A stretch of 64,000 nucleotides of DNA from Brevundimonas sp. GTDB taxonomy: Bacteria > Pseudomonadota > Alphaproteobacteria > Caulobacterales > Caulobacteraceae. Positions 1-7,550 of the stretch are shown here, piece by piece. The DNA lies in contig NZ_JAQSDK010000001.1 in assembly GCF_029945885.1 (NCBI RefSeq), positions 25,236-89,235 on the forward strand, written 5' to 3'. The notes under the pieces were generated by a model. That model was not told the origin of the DNA and ran no database searches. It worked only from the letters and a program-made list of their open reading frames with translations. The translations under genes were made by a program, and so were the position numbers. Each line of letters starts with the position of its first letter. Within the stretch, counting starts at the first letter, position 1.

Positions 1-213
1 TCGCTGCAGGGGCGCCGCAATGTCTGGTTCGCCGGGGCCTGGTTCGGCTCGGGTTTCCATGAGGACGGACTCCAGGCCGGTCTGGCCGTGGCCGAACAGC
101 TGGGCGGCGTCCGCCGTCCCTGGACCGTCGCCAACGAGAGCGGCCGCATCCCCCTTCAGACTCCGGCCGGTCTCTCCCCCGCGATGAGCCGACCGCTGGA
201 CCAGGTGGCGTGA
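1..213 (+). CDS. FAD/NAD(P)-dependent oxidoreductase, C-terminal fragment (5' end outside window)
   Basis: The first 70 codons of the window are open in frame 1 and end at TGA 211-213. The stretch NVWFAGAWFGSGFHEDGL followed by QAGLAVAEQLGG is the typical end of an amine-oxidase-like flavoprotein (COG2907 type), where the Gly/Glu-rich segment closes the FAD site. In many proteobacteria such a gene sits directly upstream of a DUF1365 gene, often with a cyclopropane-fatty-acid synthase-like methyltransferase further on. Here the downstream DUF1365 gene overlaps its stop by four bases (GTGA), which implies translational coupling. The substrate is unknown, and only the tail is visible. Confidence 0.75.
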   Translation, partial: SLQGRRNVWFAGAWFGSGFHEDGLQAGLAVAEQLGGVRRPWTVANESGRIPLQTPAGLSPAMSRPLDQVA

Positions 214-992
214 CGGCGGACACCAGCGCCCTCTATGTCGGCCGGGTCGATCATGCCCGGGTGCGGACCATCGACCACACCCTCGGCTACCGGGTCTTCA
301 TGCTGCTGCTGGATCTCGACCACGTCGAGACGCGCCGGTCCCGCCTGCGCCTGCTGGGTCGCGGCCGGTTCGGCCTGATGAGCTGGCGCGCCGCCGACCA
401 CGGCGACCGCTCGGACACGCCGCTGCGCCGGCAGGTCGAGACCCATCTGGAAGCGGCCGGGATCGACCTCGACGGCGGCCCTATCCGCCTGCTGACCATG
501 CCGCGCATCCTCGGCTACGGCTTCAACCCGATCAGCGTCTATTTCTGCCACCGGCCCGACGGGGCCCTGGCCGCCCTGCTGTACGAGGTCACCAATACCT
601 TCGGCGAACGTCACAGCTATCTGGTGGCCCGGCCGGTCGACACGCCGGGTCCGGTTCGCCAGACGGCCGACAAGACCTTCTTCGTCTCGCCCTTCATGGA
701 CATGGACCTGACCTATGATTTCACGGTCCGCCCCCCGGCCGAGGGCGTGTCCGTGGTCGTCGCCGTCCGCCGCGGCGACACCCCGATCCTGACCGCCAGC
801 TTCGCCGGTGCGCGCCGCCCCCTGACCGACGGCCAGTTGCTGCGCGCCTTCGTGACCCACCCCCTGCTGACCTGGAAGGTCACCCTCGGCATCCACTGGG
901 AGGCGGCGAAGATGATGCTCAAGGGGGCCCGCTACCGTCATCGCGACGCGCCGCCGAAACAGCCGGTGACCGTGGGCCACGCCCGCGACTGA
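210..992 (+). CDS. DUF1365 domain-containing protein
   Basis: This 260-residue protein has the full length of the DUF1365 family. Family hallmarks are visible: GYGFNPISVYFC at residues 102-113 and EVTNTFGERHSY at 126-137. The N-terminal ALYVGRVDHARVR opening is also typical. The start is a GTG that overlaps the stop of the upstream flavoprotein gene, so the two are almost certainly one operon. The family has no firmly established biochemical role. Its constant association with amine-oxidase-like flavoproteins and CFA-synthase-like methyltransferases suggests lipid modification, but that is inference from context. No signal peptide is evident. Confidence 0.88.
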   Translation: MTADTSALYVGRVDHARVRTIDHTLGYRVFMLLLDLDHVETRRSRLRLLGRGRFGLMSWRAADHGDRSDTPLRRQVETHLEAAGIDLDGGPIRLLTMPRILGYGFNPISVYFCHRPDGALAALLYEVTNTFGERHSYLVARPVDTPGPVRQTADKTFFVSPFMDMDLTYDFTVRPPAEGVSVVVAVRRGDTPILTASFAGARRPLTDGQLLRAFVTHPLLTWKVTLGIHWEAAKMMLKGARYRHRDAPPKQPVTVGHARD

Positions 993-1044
993 CGCGGGCC
1001 CCCGCTACAGTCGCGGGGGATCGGCCCGAACCGACCGGCCCGAT

Positions 1045-1080
1045 GTGGACCCAGTGGACTCAGTGGACCCAGTGGACCCT
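1045..1080. repeat. Four tandem copies of a 9-bp unit
   Basis: GTGGACCCA, GTGGACTCA, GTGGACCCA and GTGGACCCT lie head to tail in the 188-bp gap between the DUF1365 gene and scoA. The unit length is a multiple of three, but no convincing reading frame runs through it. It lies upstream of the scoA start by about 100 bp, so it falls in the promoter or leader region. A slippage-prone array there could vary between strains. Confidence 0.8.
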
Positions 1081-1180
1081 GTTTTTTCGCGACCGGCCCG
1101 CCTTGCTCCGGACCGTCTGCCGCGTTACGGACGGACAACGGCCGCCGATATTCATCGGGCGGTGAAAATATGAGGAAGCG

Positions 1181-1885
1181 ATGCGGAAGATCTTTCCCGA
1201 CGCGGCGTCCGCTCTCGAGGGCCTGACCTTCGACGGTATGTCCGTCATGTCCGGCGGTTTCGGCCTGTGCGGCATCCCCGAGAAACTGATCGCCGCCCTG
1301 CGTGATTCCGGCACCAAAAACCTGACCGTCATCTCCAATAATGCCGGCGTCGACGGCTTTGGCCTCGGTCAGCTGCTGGAGACGCGGCAGATCGCCAAGA
1401 TGATCTCGTCCTACGTCGGTGAGAACAAGGAGTTCGAGCGCCAGTATCTGGCCGGGGAACTGCAGCTGGAATTCAACCCCCAGGGCACCCTGGCCGAGCG
1501 TATCCGCGCCGGCGGCGCGGGCATCCCCGCCTTCTTCACCGCCACCGGCGTCGGCACCCTGGTCGCCGAAGGCAAGGAAGTGCGTAATTTCAACGGTCGG
1601 GACTATGTGATGGAGACCGGCCTCGTCGCCGATCTGGCCATCATCAAGGCCTGGAAGGCCGATGGCCGCGGCAATCTCCAGTTCCGCAAGACGGCCCGCA
1701 ATTTCAATCCGATGATGGCCACGGCCGGCAAGGTCACCGTGGTCGAGGTCGAACATATCGTCCCGACCGGCTCGTTTGACCCGGATCACATCCATACGCC
1801 CGGCATCTATATCGACCGCATCGTGCTGACCGAGTCCGAGAAGCGCATCGAACAGCGCACCGTGCGGCAAAGGGAGGCTGTCTGA
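1181..1885 (+). CDS. scoA: 3-oxoacid CoA-transferase subunit A
   Basis: The 234-residue protein is the alpha subunit of succinyl-CoA:3-ketoacid CoA-transferase, which moves CoA from succinyl-CoA to acetoacetate in ketone-body and short-chain acid use. The glycine-rich [11 protein letters not shown] segment at residues 24-34 and the [20 protein letters not shown] stretch near residues 87-106 match the family. The ATG is preceded by GAGGAAG at good spacing. The partner subunit gene (2369-3028) is on the same strand, but in most genomes the two genes touch or overlap. Here 483 bp holding a four-helix-bundle gene separate them. A related symbol for the same family is atoD. Confidence 0.93.
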   Translation: MRKIFPDAASALEGLTFDGMSVMSGGFGLCGIPEKLIAALRDSGTKNLTVISNNAGVDGFGLGQLLETRQIAKMISSYVGENKEFERQYLAGELQLEFNPQGTLAERIRAGGAGIPAFFTATGVGTLVAEGKEVRNFNGRDYVMETGLVADLAIIKAWKADGRGNLQFRKTARNFNPMMATAGKVTVVEVEHIVPTGSFDPDHIHTPGIYIDRIVLTESEKRIEQRTVRQREAV

Positions 1886-1888
1886 ACA

Positions 1889-1920
1889 GGGGTGTGGGGT
1901 GTCGGGTGTGGGGTTTAGGG
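1889..1920. repeat. Left G-rich arm flanking the four-helix-bundle gene
   Basis: Immediately after the scoA stop lies a strand-asymmetric G/T tract built from GTGTGGGG-like units. Its first 14 bases, GGGGTGTGGGGTGT (1889-1902), recur as an exact inverted copy at 2311-2324 on the far side of the small gene. The arm runs up to one base before the ATG at 1922. This is direct sequence observation; an element boundary is inferred. Confidence 0.75.
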
Positions 1921-1921
1921 T

Positions 1922-2296
1922 ATGAAAGAGCCGCTTTCGTCCTACCGTGAGCTGACGATCTGGCGCGACGGGATCGCGCTGGTGAAATCCTGCTATCTCA
2001 TCACCCGTGCCTTTCCGAAGGACGAGCAGTTTGGTCTGACATCACAGATCAGGCGTTCGGCGGTCTCCGTTCCCGCCGATGTCGCGGAGGGATACGGCCG
2101 GGGCACCCGAAAGGACTATGTCAGACACCTTATGATCTCGCAGGGATCGTTGAAGGAGCTGGAGTCACATTTGATCATCGCTGCCGAAGTCGATTGCGCG
2201 CCGAAGAGTGACATCGAACCGGTCCTCAGGCGCTGTGATCAACTCGGGCGCGGCCTCGGCGCTCTGATCCGCTCTCTCAGAGCGAAAGACGCCTGA
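1922..2296 (+). CDS. Four-helix-bundle protein (23S rRNA intervening-sequence protein family)
   Basis: This 124-residue protein shows the family pattern clearly: SYRELTIWRDGI near the N-terminus, then FPKDEQFGLTSQIRRSAVSV, PADVAEGYGRG, and SQGSLKELESHLIIAAEV. These four amphipathic helices form the bundle known from proteins encoded in 23S rRNA intervening sequences and from the Avd accessory protein of diversity-generating retroelements. No reverse transcriptase or variable repeat is nearby. The gene lies exactly between scoA and scoB and is visibly less GC-rich than both. G/C-skewed inverted arms flank it on both sides. The function of stand-alone members is unknown; binding of nucleic acid is often supposed. 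Its setting suggests insertion into the CoA-transferase operon. Confidence 0.9.
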   Translation: MKEPLSSYRELTIWRDGIALVKSCYLITRAFPKDEQFGLTSQIRRSAVSVPADVAEGYGRGTRKDYVRHLMISQGSLKELESHLIIAAEVDCAPKSDIEPVLRRCDQLGRGLGALIRSLRAKDA

Positions 2297-2302
2297 CCCT
2301 TT

Positions 2303-2357
2303 CACACACCACACCCCACACCCCATCCCCCACACCCGCCCCCCATTCCCCAAACCC
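2303..2357. repeat. Right C-rich arm flanking the four-helix-bundle gene
   Basis: The tract between the small gene and scoB is almost purely C and A with a few T, made of CACACCCC-like units. ACACCCCACACCCC at 2311-2324 is the exact reverse complement of the left arm at 1889-1902. Transcribed, the arms could pair and bring the ends of the small gene together. The tract also occupies the position where scoB should have its ribosome-binding site. Confidence 0.75.
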
Positions 2358-2368
2358 GGATAACCCCC

Positions 2369-3028
2369 ATGCCCCGTACCCGCGAACAACTGGCCGAACG
2401 CGCCGCGCACGAGCTGCAGGACGGCTTCTACGTCAACCTCGGCATCGGCATCCCGACCCTGGTGGCCAACTACATCCCGCGCGGCATGGAGGTCACCCTC
2501 CAGTCCGAGAACGGCATGCTGGGCATGGGGCCCTTCCCCTATGAGGACGAGGTCGACGCCGACCTGATCAACGCCGGCAAGCAGACGATCACCGAAATCC
2601 CGGAGTCGGCCTATTTCAGCTCGGCCGACAGTTTCGCCATGATCCGCGGCGGCCATATCAACCTGTCGATCCTCGGGGCCATGGAAGTGGCCGAGAACGG
2701 CGACATCGCCAACTGGATGATCCCCGGCAAGCTGGTGAAGGGCATGGGCGGGGCCATGGACCTGGTCGCCGGCGTCAAACGCGTCGTCGTCGTCATGGAT
2801 CACGCCAACAAGCACGGCCAGTCCAAGGTCCTGAAGGCCTGCACCCTGCCCCTGACCGGCACGGGCGTGGTCAGCCGCATCATCACCGACCTGTGCGTGT
2901 TCGACGTCAAGCCGGACGGCAAGGGCCTGGAACTGGTCGAACTGGCCGAGGGCGTGACGCTGGACGAGGTCGCGACGAAGACCGAGGCGACCTACACGAT
3001 TTCCGAAAACCTGAAGTCGCTGGCATAG
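2369..3028 (+). CDS. scoB: 3-oxoacid CoA-transferase subunit B
   Basis: The 219-residue beta subunit carries the catalytic glutamate, Glu47, in [10 protein letters not shown], which forms the glutamyl-CoA thioester intermediate. The N-terminal [17 protein letters not shown] and the later [19 protein letters not shown] are also diagnostic. It forms the enzyme with the product of the gene at 1181-1885. The ATG follows a run of C residues, and no purine-rich Shine-Dalgarno sequence is visible. This is unusual for the second gene of a couple and is probably a consequence of the insertion upstream. The reading frame is intact. Confidence 0.93.
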   Translation: MPRTREQLAERAAHELQDGFYVNLGIGIPTLVANYIPRGMEVTLQSENGMLGMGPFPYEDEVDADLINAGKQTITEIPESAYFSSADSFAMIRGGHINLSILGAMEVAENGDIANWMIPGKLVKGMGGAMDLVAGVKRVVVVMDHANKHGQSKVLKACTLPLTGTGVVSRIITDLCVFDVKPDGKGLELVELAEGVTLDEVATKTEATYTISENLKSLA

Positions 3029-3063
3029 TCCTTCGGACCGGCGATCAAACCGGATGAGGGAGG

Positions 3064-3912
3064 GTGACGATGGCGGCTGACGGTTCCTACCGCATTACGG
3101 GCGGCGCGCCCCTGCCTGATCCCGCGCGCGTCGCTGCGGCCGCTGCGGTGCTCGACACCGACCCGCCGGAGTCCTTTGCCGAGGCGGCCCGCGCCGCTGC
3201 CCTCGACCGGCTGGAGCGGGCCCTGGGCGCGGTACGCACCGGCGACCTGACAGAGGCGGTGGCCCAGCTGACCCACGCCCGCTCGGTCATCGAGGACCTC
3301 GCCCCCGCCGGGCTGGAGCCCCGCACCGGCCTGGGCGGGCTGTTCGACAGTCGTGGACGCCGTCTCAAACGCTTTCGCGCCCGCTTTGCCAGCGCCATGA
3401 CCGGCCTCGCCGACGTGGCCCGGGACATGACCGACCGCATCGAGGGCGTGACCCAGCGCAACGGCACCCTGGACAGTGTCTGGAAGGATCTGCGCGAGGC
3501 CGTCGGTGAGCTGGACACCCATCTCAGCGCCGTCTTTGCCCGGCTCGCCCCGGTTGCCGCGGACGCCGAGCCGACACCGCTGCACCGGCGCGGGTCTACC
3601 CTGACGGCCGGTCGACAGGCGGCCCTGCGCACCCTGCCCCTGATCCGGAGTGTCCAGAATACCGATGTCCGACTCGCCGACAGCCTCGCCGCGTGCCGCG
3701 CCGGCATCGACGCCTGGGCCGAGGACTGGAAGGACGGGCTGGGCCTGGCCGGACGCAGACCCAAACGGGTGCGACCGGACCAGACGCGACTGGCCCGGAC
3801 CCGCAATGCCCTTCTGGCCGGCATCGAGGCCGCCCTGACGGAACTGGACACGGCGCGAACCCGACGGGCCGAGATCGCGGCGCGGATCGAGGCGCTGCGC
3901 CGCCCCCTCTAG
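3064..3912 (+). CDS. Hypothetical protein, Ala/Arg-rich, helical
   Basis: I do not recognise a family for this 282-residue protein. The start is GTG at 3064 after GAGGGAG; an ATG six bases downstream is an alternative. There is no signal peptide or membrane segment. It is rich in Ala, Arg, Leu and Asp, with long predicted amphipathic helices such as residues 60-80 and the C-terminal TRLARTRNALLAGIEAALTE stretch, so an all-helical fold is likely. It starts 35 bp after scoB and may be cotranscribed. It converges on the Mla-type operon with a 17-bp gap. Codon usage resembles its neighbours. Confidence 0.6.
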   Translation: MTMAADGSYRITGGAPLPDPARVAAAAAVLDTDPPESFAEAARAAALDRLERALGAVRTGDLTEAVAQLTHARSVIEDLAPAGLEPRTGLGGLFDSRGRRLKRFRARFASAMTGLADVARDMTDRIEGVTQRNGTLDSVWKDLREAVGELDTHLSAVFARLAPVAADAEPTPLHRRGSTLTAGRQAALRTLPLIRSVQNTDVRLADSLAACRAGIDAWAEDWKDGLGLAGRRPKRVRPDQTRLARTRNALLAGIEAALTELDTARTRRAEIAARIEALRRPL

Positions 3913-3929
3913 CCGGGCTTTCGACCGGT

Positions 3930-4544
3930 TCAGCGGGCGGCGGTGACTTCCGTCCAGTCGACGATCAGGGTGTTCAGGTCGCGTGAGGCGATATCAAAGG
4001 CCGCGACAATGCTGGACACACGGTTCTCGGACGCCGGCTGGGATACGGTGAAGGTCCGCTCCGATACCACCGTCCGCTCCGGCAGGCGCAGCATACGGGC
4101 CGTCGCCGAGATCACGATCAGGGGCACGGTTCCGGCCTGCTCATAACGGGCCTCGAAGGTGCGGACGTCGATGTCCAGCGTCCGCGTTGTCGGGGTCAGC
4201 TCGCGACGGCCGATCAGCCGCACCCGGGAGGCCTGGGACAGGAAGCTCTCCTGCAGGCTCTGGGCATACAGGTCCTCGGCCGGAGAGACCCAGCGGGCCC
4301 CGGCGATATAGGCCGCCTCCGTCCCGGTGATGCCCAGCATCCGATCGCCCTTGGAGGCATCCGGAAATTCAATCCTGCGCAGGGCCACCTGGATCGGCTC
4401 GGCCAGAACCGGACCGTTGCCAACCTCGGCCCCGGCACCGAACCGGTAGAGTTGCACCGGGTCCGGCGTCGCCAGCAGCGAACAGCCCCCCAGGACCGCA
4501 ACCGCGGCCGTGACGGCCGACAGACGAACAAACATGCCGATCAT
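3930..4544 (-). CDS. ABC-type transport auxiliary lipoprotein (PqiC/Mla-associated type)
   Basis: The 204-residue product begins with a lipoprotein signal peptide ending in a VLGGC lipobox, with Cys21 as the lipidated residue. The remainder matches the auxiliary-lipoprotein family that accompanies MCE-domain transporters, including DPVQLYRFG after the anchor and RTLDIDVRTFEARYE in the middle. It would sit on the inner leaflet of the outer membrane and receive or hand over lipid. Its ATG overlaps the stop of the upstream MlaD gene, so it is the last gene of the mlaE-mlaF-mlaD-lipoprotein operon. Confidence 0.82.
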   Translation of the reverse strand: MIGMFVRLSAVTAAVAVLGGCSLLATPDPVQLYRFGAGAEVGNGPVLAEPIQVALRRIEFPDASKGDRMLGITGTEAAYIAGARWVSPAEDLYAQSLQESFLSQASRVRLIGRRELTPTTRTLDIDVRTFEARYEQAGTVPLIVISATARMLRLPERTVVSERTFTVSQPASENRVSSIVAAFDIASRDLNTLIVDWTEVTAAR

Positions 4545-5479
4545 GGCCGGACCTCGATTTCGGTGGAGGGGGGACGCCCGATGAAGTCGCGCGGACTGGC
4601 GCGGACCTCGTCGATCAGGCCCTGCAGGGAGTCCGTGGCGTCCTCGAGGCCCTGGATCGCCTGCATCAGCTGCGGCACGCCCTCGCTGGCCACGTCGTTC
4701 AGCGGACCTTCCAGATTGTTGGCGGTCCGATTGATCGAGGCCAGGGCCGTGCGGGCGTCCGCTGCGGCCTGGTTGATATTGCCCACGGCCGCGCGACCGT
4801 CGCCGTCGACCAGAGCCCGCAGGCTGGCCCCCAGCTGCTGGTATTCGTCGATCGCCGCATTGGCCTTGATCAGCGACTGCTCCAGCTGCTCGATCATCCC
4901 CTTGCGGGCTTCCAGCTCGGTGGTCAGGGATTCGACATTCTTCATACTGGTCGAGAAGGACCGGATGTTGTCATCAGACAGGACCCGATTGATCCGGTTC
5001 AGGGCGTCAACCGTCTGGGCCAGGACCGTGCCGGAGCCCGACAGCAGCTCGGCGATCGGCGACGGCTGGCTCTGCAGCACCGGCACGACATTGTCCGGGT
5101 ACTGGGCCTTCAGCAAGGCGCTGCTCGGGGCTCCGGCCGTGATCTGGATATAGTTCAATCCGGTAATGCCCTGCGGCTCGAGCTGGGCGCGCGAGGTCAC
5201 CCGCACCGGCGTGGTGGCGTCGATACGGATACGCGCGATCACCTCTTCACTGTTCTTGGTATCCAGATGCAGGTCGGTGACTTCACCGACTCGGATCCCG
5301 TTAAAATTGACGTCGCCGCCTTCCGACAGCCCCCGGACGGGGCCGTAGAAGACGATGTCATAGACGTCGTAGTCATTGTTAAACTGAAGGCGGGCAAGCC
5401 AGATGGCGAACACCGCCAGCGCCGCCAGCAGGGCGATCGTGGCAATGCCGACGGCGGCGTAGTGGGCGTCTCGTTCCAT
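4541..5479 (-). CDS. mlaD: MlaD family (MCE-domain) lipid transport protein
   Basis: I place the start at ATG 5479, giving 312 residues (MERDAHYAAVG...), because GGAG lies just upstream; a longer in-frame start would overlap the ATPase gene. One membrane segment (about residues 8-28) anchors the protein in the inner membrane. The MCE domain follows, recognisable by YGPVRGLSEGGDVNFNGIRV and QGITGLNYIQI. The C-terminal half is helical, with a long coiled-coil-like region containing TTELEARKGMIEQLEQSL. MCE proteins form hexameric rings that conduct phospholipids across the periplasm. The gene lies between the ATPase and the auxiliary lipoprotein. No mlaC is present here. Confidence 0.88.
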   Translation of the reverse strand: MERDAHYAAVGIATIALLAALAVFAIWLARLQFNNDYDVYDIVFYGPVRGLSEGGDVNFNGIRVGEVTDLHLDTKNSEEVIARIRIDATTPVRVTSRAQLEPQGITGLNYIQITAGAPSSALLKAQYPDNVVPVLQSQPSPIAELLSGSGTVLAQTVDALNRINRVLSDDNIRSFSTSMKNVESLTTELEARKGMIEQLEQSLIKANAAIDEYQQLGASLRALVDGDGRAAVGNINQAAADARTALASINRTANNLEGPLNDVASEGVPQLMQAIQGLEDATDSLQGLIDEVRASPRDFIGRPPSTEIEVRP

Positions 5480-5492
5480 CGCTCCGCTCTCC

Positions 5493-6296
5493 TCAGGCGG
5501 CTTTCGTGGCGGCGCGTCCGCGCGGCCCAAGGAAGTATTCTTTGATCCAGGGATGATCGGACCGTTCCAGCTCCGCCACCGTCGCCTTTTCTATCACTCG
5601 CTTGTCGGCCAGCACTGCCACCTTGTCACAGATGGCGTAAAGGCTATCGAGATCGTGGGTGATCATGAAGACGGTCAGCCCCAGATCGTCCGAAAGGTTC
5701 CGGATCAGGGCGTCGAAGGCCGCGGCACCGATAGGGTCAAGCCCCGCCGTCGGTTCGTCCAGGAACAGGATCTCGGGGTCAAGGGCCAGGGCCCGCGCCA
5801 GCCCGACCCGCTTGCGCATCCCGCCCGACAGTTCCGCCGGCTTCAGATGGTGAGCTTCCGGACCGAGACCCGCCATGGCGATCTTCATCTCCGCCAATTC
5901 GCGGATCATATCCTTCGGCAGACGCGTATGCTCGACCAGCGGCGAGGCTACGTTCTCCAGTACGGTCAGCGACGAAAACAGGGCCCCCTGCTGGAACAAC
6001 GTGCCGGTCCGCTGCTCGATATCTGCAGCCTGGCCCTTGGTCATCTCAGTGATGTCATGGCCAAAGATACGGATAGTGCCGCCGTTGGGCTCCTTGAGCC
6101 CGATAATGCTGTTGAGCAGCACCGTTTTTCCCGATCCAGAACCACCGACGATACCCAGCACCTCACCCTTGACCACATCGAGGTCGAGATTCTCGTGAAT
6201 GACCCGCTCGCCGAACTGGCTCAGCAGCCCGCGGACCTCGATCAGGACCTCGGGCACCGGCTCGACATGGGCGAAGGGGTGAATCGGCGCGGTCAC
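5493..6296 (-). CDS. mlaF: MlaF-type ABC transporter ATP-binding protein
   Basis: The 267-residue ATPase has Walker A GGSGSGKT at residues 51-58, the ABC signature LSGGM at 156-160, and Walker B ILFLDEP at 176-182, with the switch histidine in MITHDLDSLY. The combination resembles MlaF/Ttg2A, which energises the MlaE permease for phospholipid or toluene-resistance transport. Its start overlaps the end of the permease gene by four bases, and the MlaD gene follows after 13 bp, so translation is coupled. It acts at the cytoplasmic face of the inner membrane. Confidence 0.92.
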   Translation of the reverse strand: MTAPIHPFAHVEPVPEVLIEVRGLLSQFGERVIHENLDLDVVKGEVLGIVGGSGSGKTVLLNSIIGLKEPNGGTIRIFGHDITEMTKGQAADIEQRTGTLFQQGALFSSLTVLENVASPLVEHTRLPKDMIRELAEMKIAMAGLGPEAHHLKPAELSGGMRKRVGLARALALDPEILFLDEPTAGLDPIGAAAFDALIRNLSDDLGLTVFMITHDLDSLYAICDKVAVLADKRVIEKATVAELERSDHPWIKEYFLGPRGRAATKAA

Positions 6297-7408
6297 CAGT
6301 TCAGCTCCAGGAAGATCAGGGCGAAGACGGCGTCCAGCAGGATGATGGCGAAGATGGCCTGAACAACGGCCGCCGTGACCCGGCGTCCCAGGGACTCGAC
6401 ATCCCCCTCCACCGACATGCCCTGGCGACAGCCGATCGCCGCCACAACGATCGCGAACACCGGAGCCTTGATCATCGCCACGCCCATATGCCGGCCGACG
6501 TCCGGGGTGTCGGCGATCCGCTGGATGAAGAAGGCCGGACCCAGGTCCAGCTGGGCCCAGGTGACCAGCATGCCACCGAACAGGCCCGAGACCATGCCGA
6601 CGAAGGTCAGGATCGGCAGCATCAACAGCATGGCCGCCAGCCGGGGAATGACCAGGGCCTGGAACGGATTGACCCCCATGACCTGCATGGCGTCGATTTC
6701 CTGGTTCATCCGCATCGCGCCGATCTCGGCGGCGAAGGACGAGGCCGACCGGCCGGCCAGCAGGACAGCGGTGATGACCACGGCGAACTCGCGCAACACC
6801 GAAACACCGATCAGCTGCACGGTGAAGACCCCGGCCCCGAACTGGGTCAGCAGGTCCGCGCCGAGGAAGGCGATCACAGCCCCGACGAAGAAATTGGTTG
6901 TCGCAATGATTGGCAGGGCATCCAGCCCGGATCGCTCGGCCTGGCTGAACCAGGCGGGCCAGCGGATTCGGCCGGGGTTGGACAGGGCCGCCCCGGCGGC
7001 GACCATCAACCGACCGAGGAAGGCCAGCGACATGACCGCCTCATGACCGATGTCCTCGATCCCGCGTCCAACCTTGGCAAAGGACCGGGTAAAAGCATCG
7101 GCCCGCTTGCGCGGCTCGACGCTTTCACGCTCCAGCCGCTCGACCATCGCATAGATGCGCCCGGCTTCCGGCCGCGCGGCCCAGACTGCCGCGGGCAGCA
7201 CCTCTGCGGACGCCTGAACCAGCGACAGGGCCCCGGCGGTATCGAACCGGCCCATTTCGTTCAGGTCCAGGCGCGTCGGCGTCCGGTCCTTCAGGGCCGT
7301 CGCCAGCCGGCGTGTGGTGCGCCCCAGACCGGCCGTGGTCCAGTCGCCGCTGAGGTGGAGCACCAGCCCCCCCTCGTCGTCCTCGATCTGGAAATCCGCG
7401 CTGACCAT
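6293..7408 (-). CDS. mlaE: MlaE family ABC permease with N-terminal STAS domain
   Basis: I use ATG 7408 (371 residues, MVSADFQIEDDEGG...), because the extra upstream codons look non-coding and the STAS-like domain begins directly at this Met. Residues 1-95 resemble a STAS domain (DLNEMGRFDTAGALSLVQA). The rest is the MlaE permease: NFFVGAVIAFLGADLLTQFG, then LAGRSASSFAAEIGAMRMNQ with the family EIGxM motif, and multiple hydrophobic helices. The permease works with the MlaF ATPase. In some organisms MlaE and a separate STAS protein (MlaB) are distinct chains, and here they are fused. It is the first gene of the operon. Confidence 0.88.
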   Translation of the reverse strand: MVSADFQIEDDEGGLVLHLSGDWTTAGLGRTTRRLATALKDRTPTRLDLNEMGRFDTAGALSLVQASAEVLPAAVWAARPEAGRIYAMVERLERESVEPRKRADAFTRSFAKVGRGIEDIGHEAVMSLAFLGRLMVAAGAALSNPGRIRWPAWFSQAERSGLDALPIIATTNFFVGAVIAFLGADLLTQFGAGVFTVQLIGVSVLREFAVVITAVLLAGRSASSFAAEIGAMRMNQEIDAMQVMGVNPFQALVIPRLAAMLLMLPILTFVGMVSGLFGGMLVTWAQLDLGPAFFIQRIADTPDVGRHMGVAMIKAPVFAIVVAAIGCRQGMSVEGDVESLGRRVTAAVVQAIFAIILLDAVFALIFLELNW

Positions 7409-7550
7409 GGTTCTCACTAAACGGCGCGCCCTGCTTTGCCCATGCACTTCGCCTGGAGCGGAGTGTGAACAGTCGTCGGGCGTCACCGTTCCGCCACGCC
7501 CCCCGATTGCGTCTGCCACGGGCGTTTTCGCAACGGTCTGGCCGGGTGGC

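Noticed and set aside
1922..2296. Avd gene of a diversity-generating retroelement
   Set aside because: The fold is shared, but no reverse transcriptase, template repeat or variable repeat is present nearby.
1922..2296. 23S rRNA intervening sequence
   Set aside because: No rRNA gene is present; the gene lies between two protein-coding genes.
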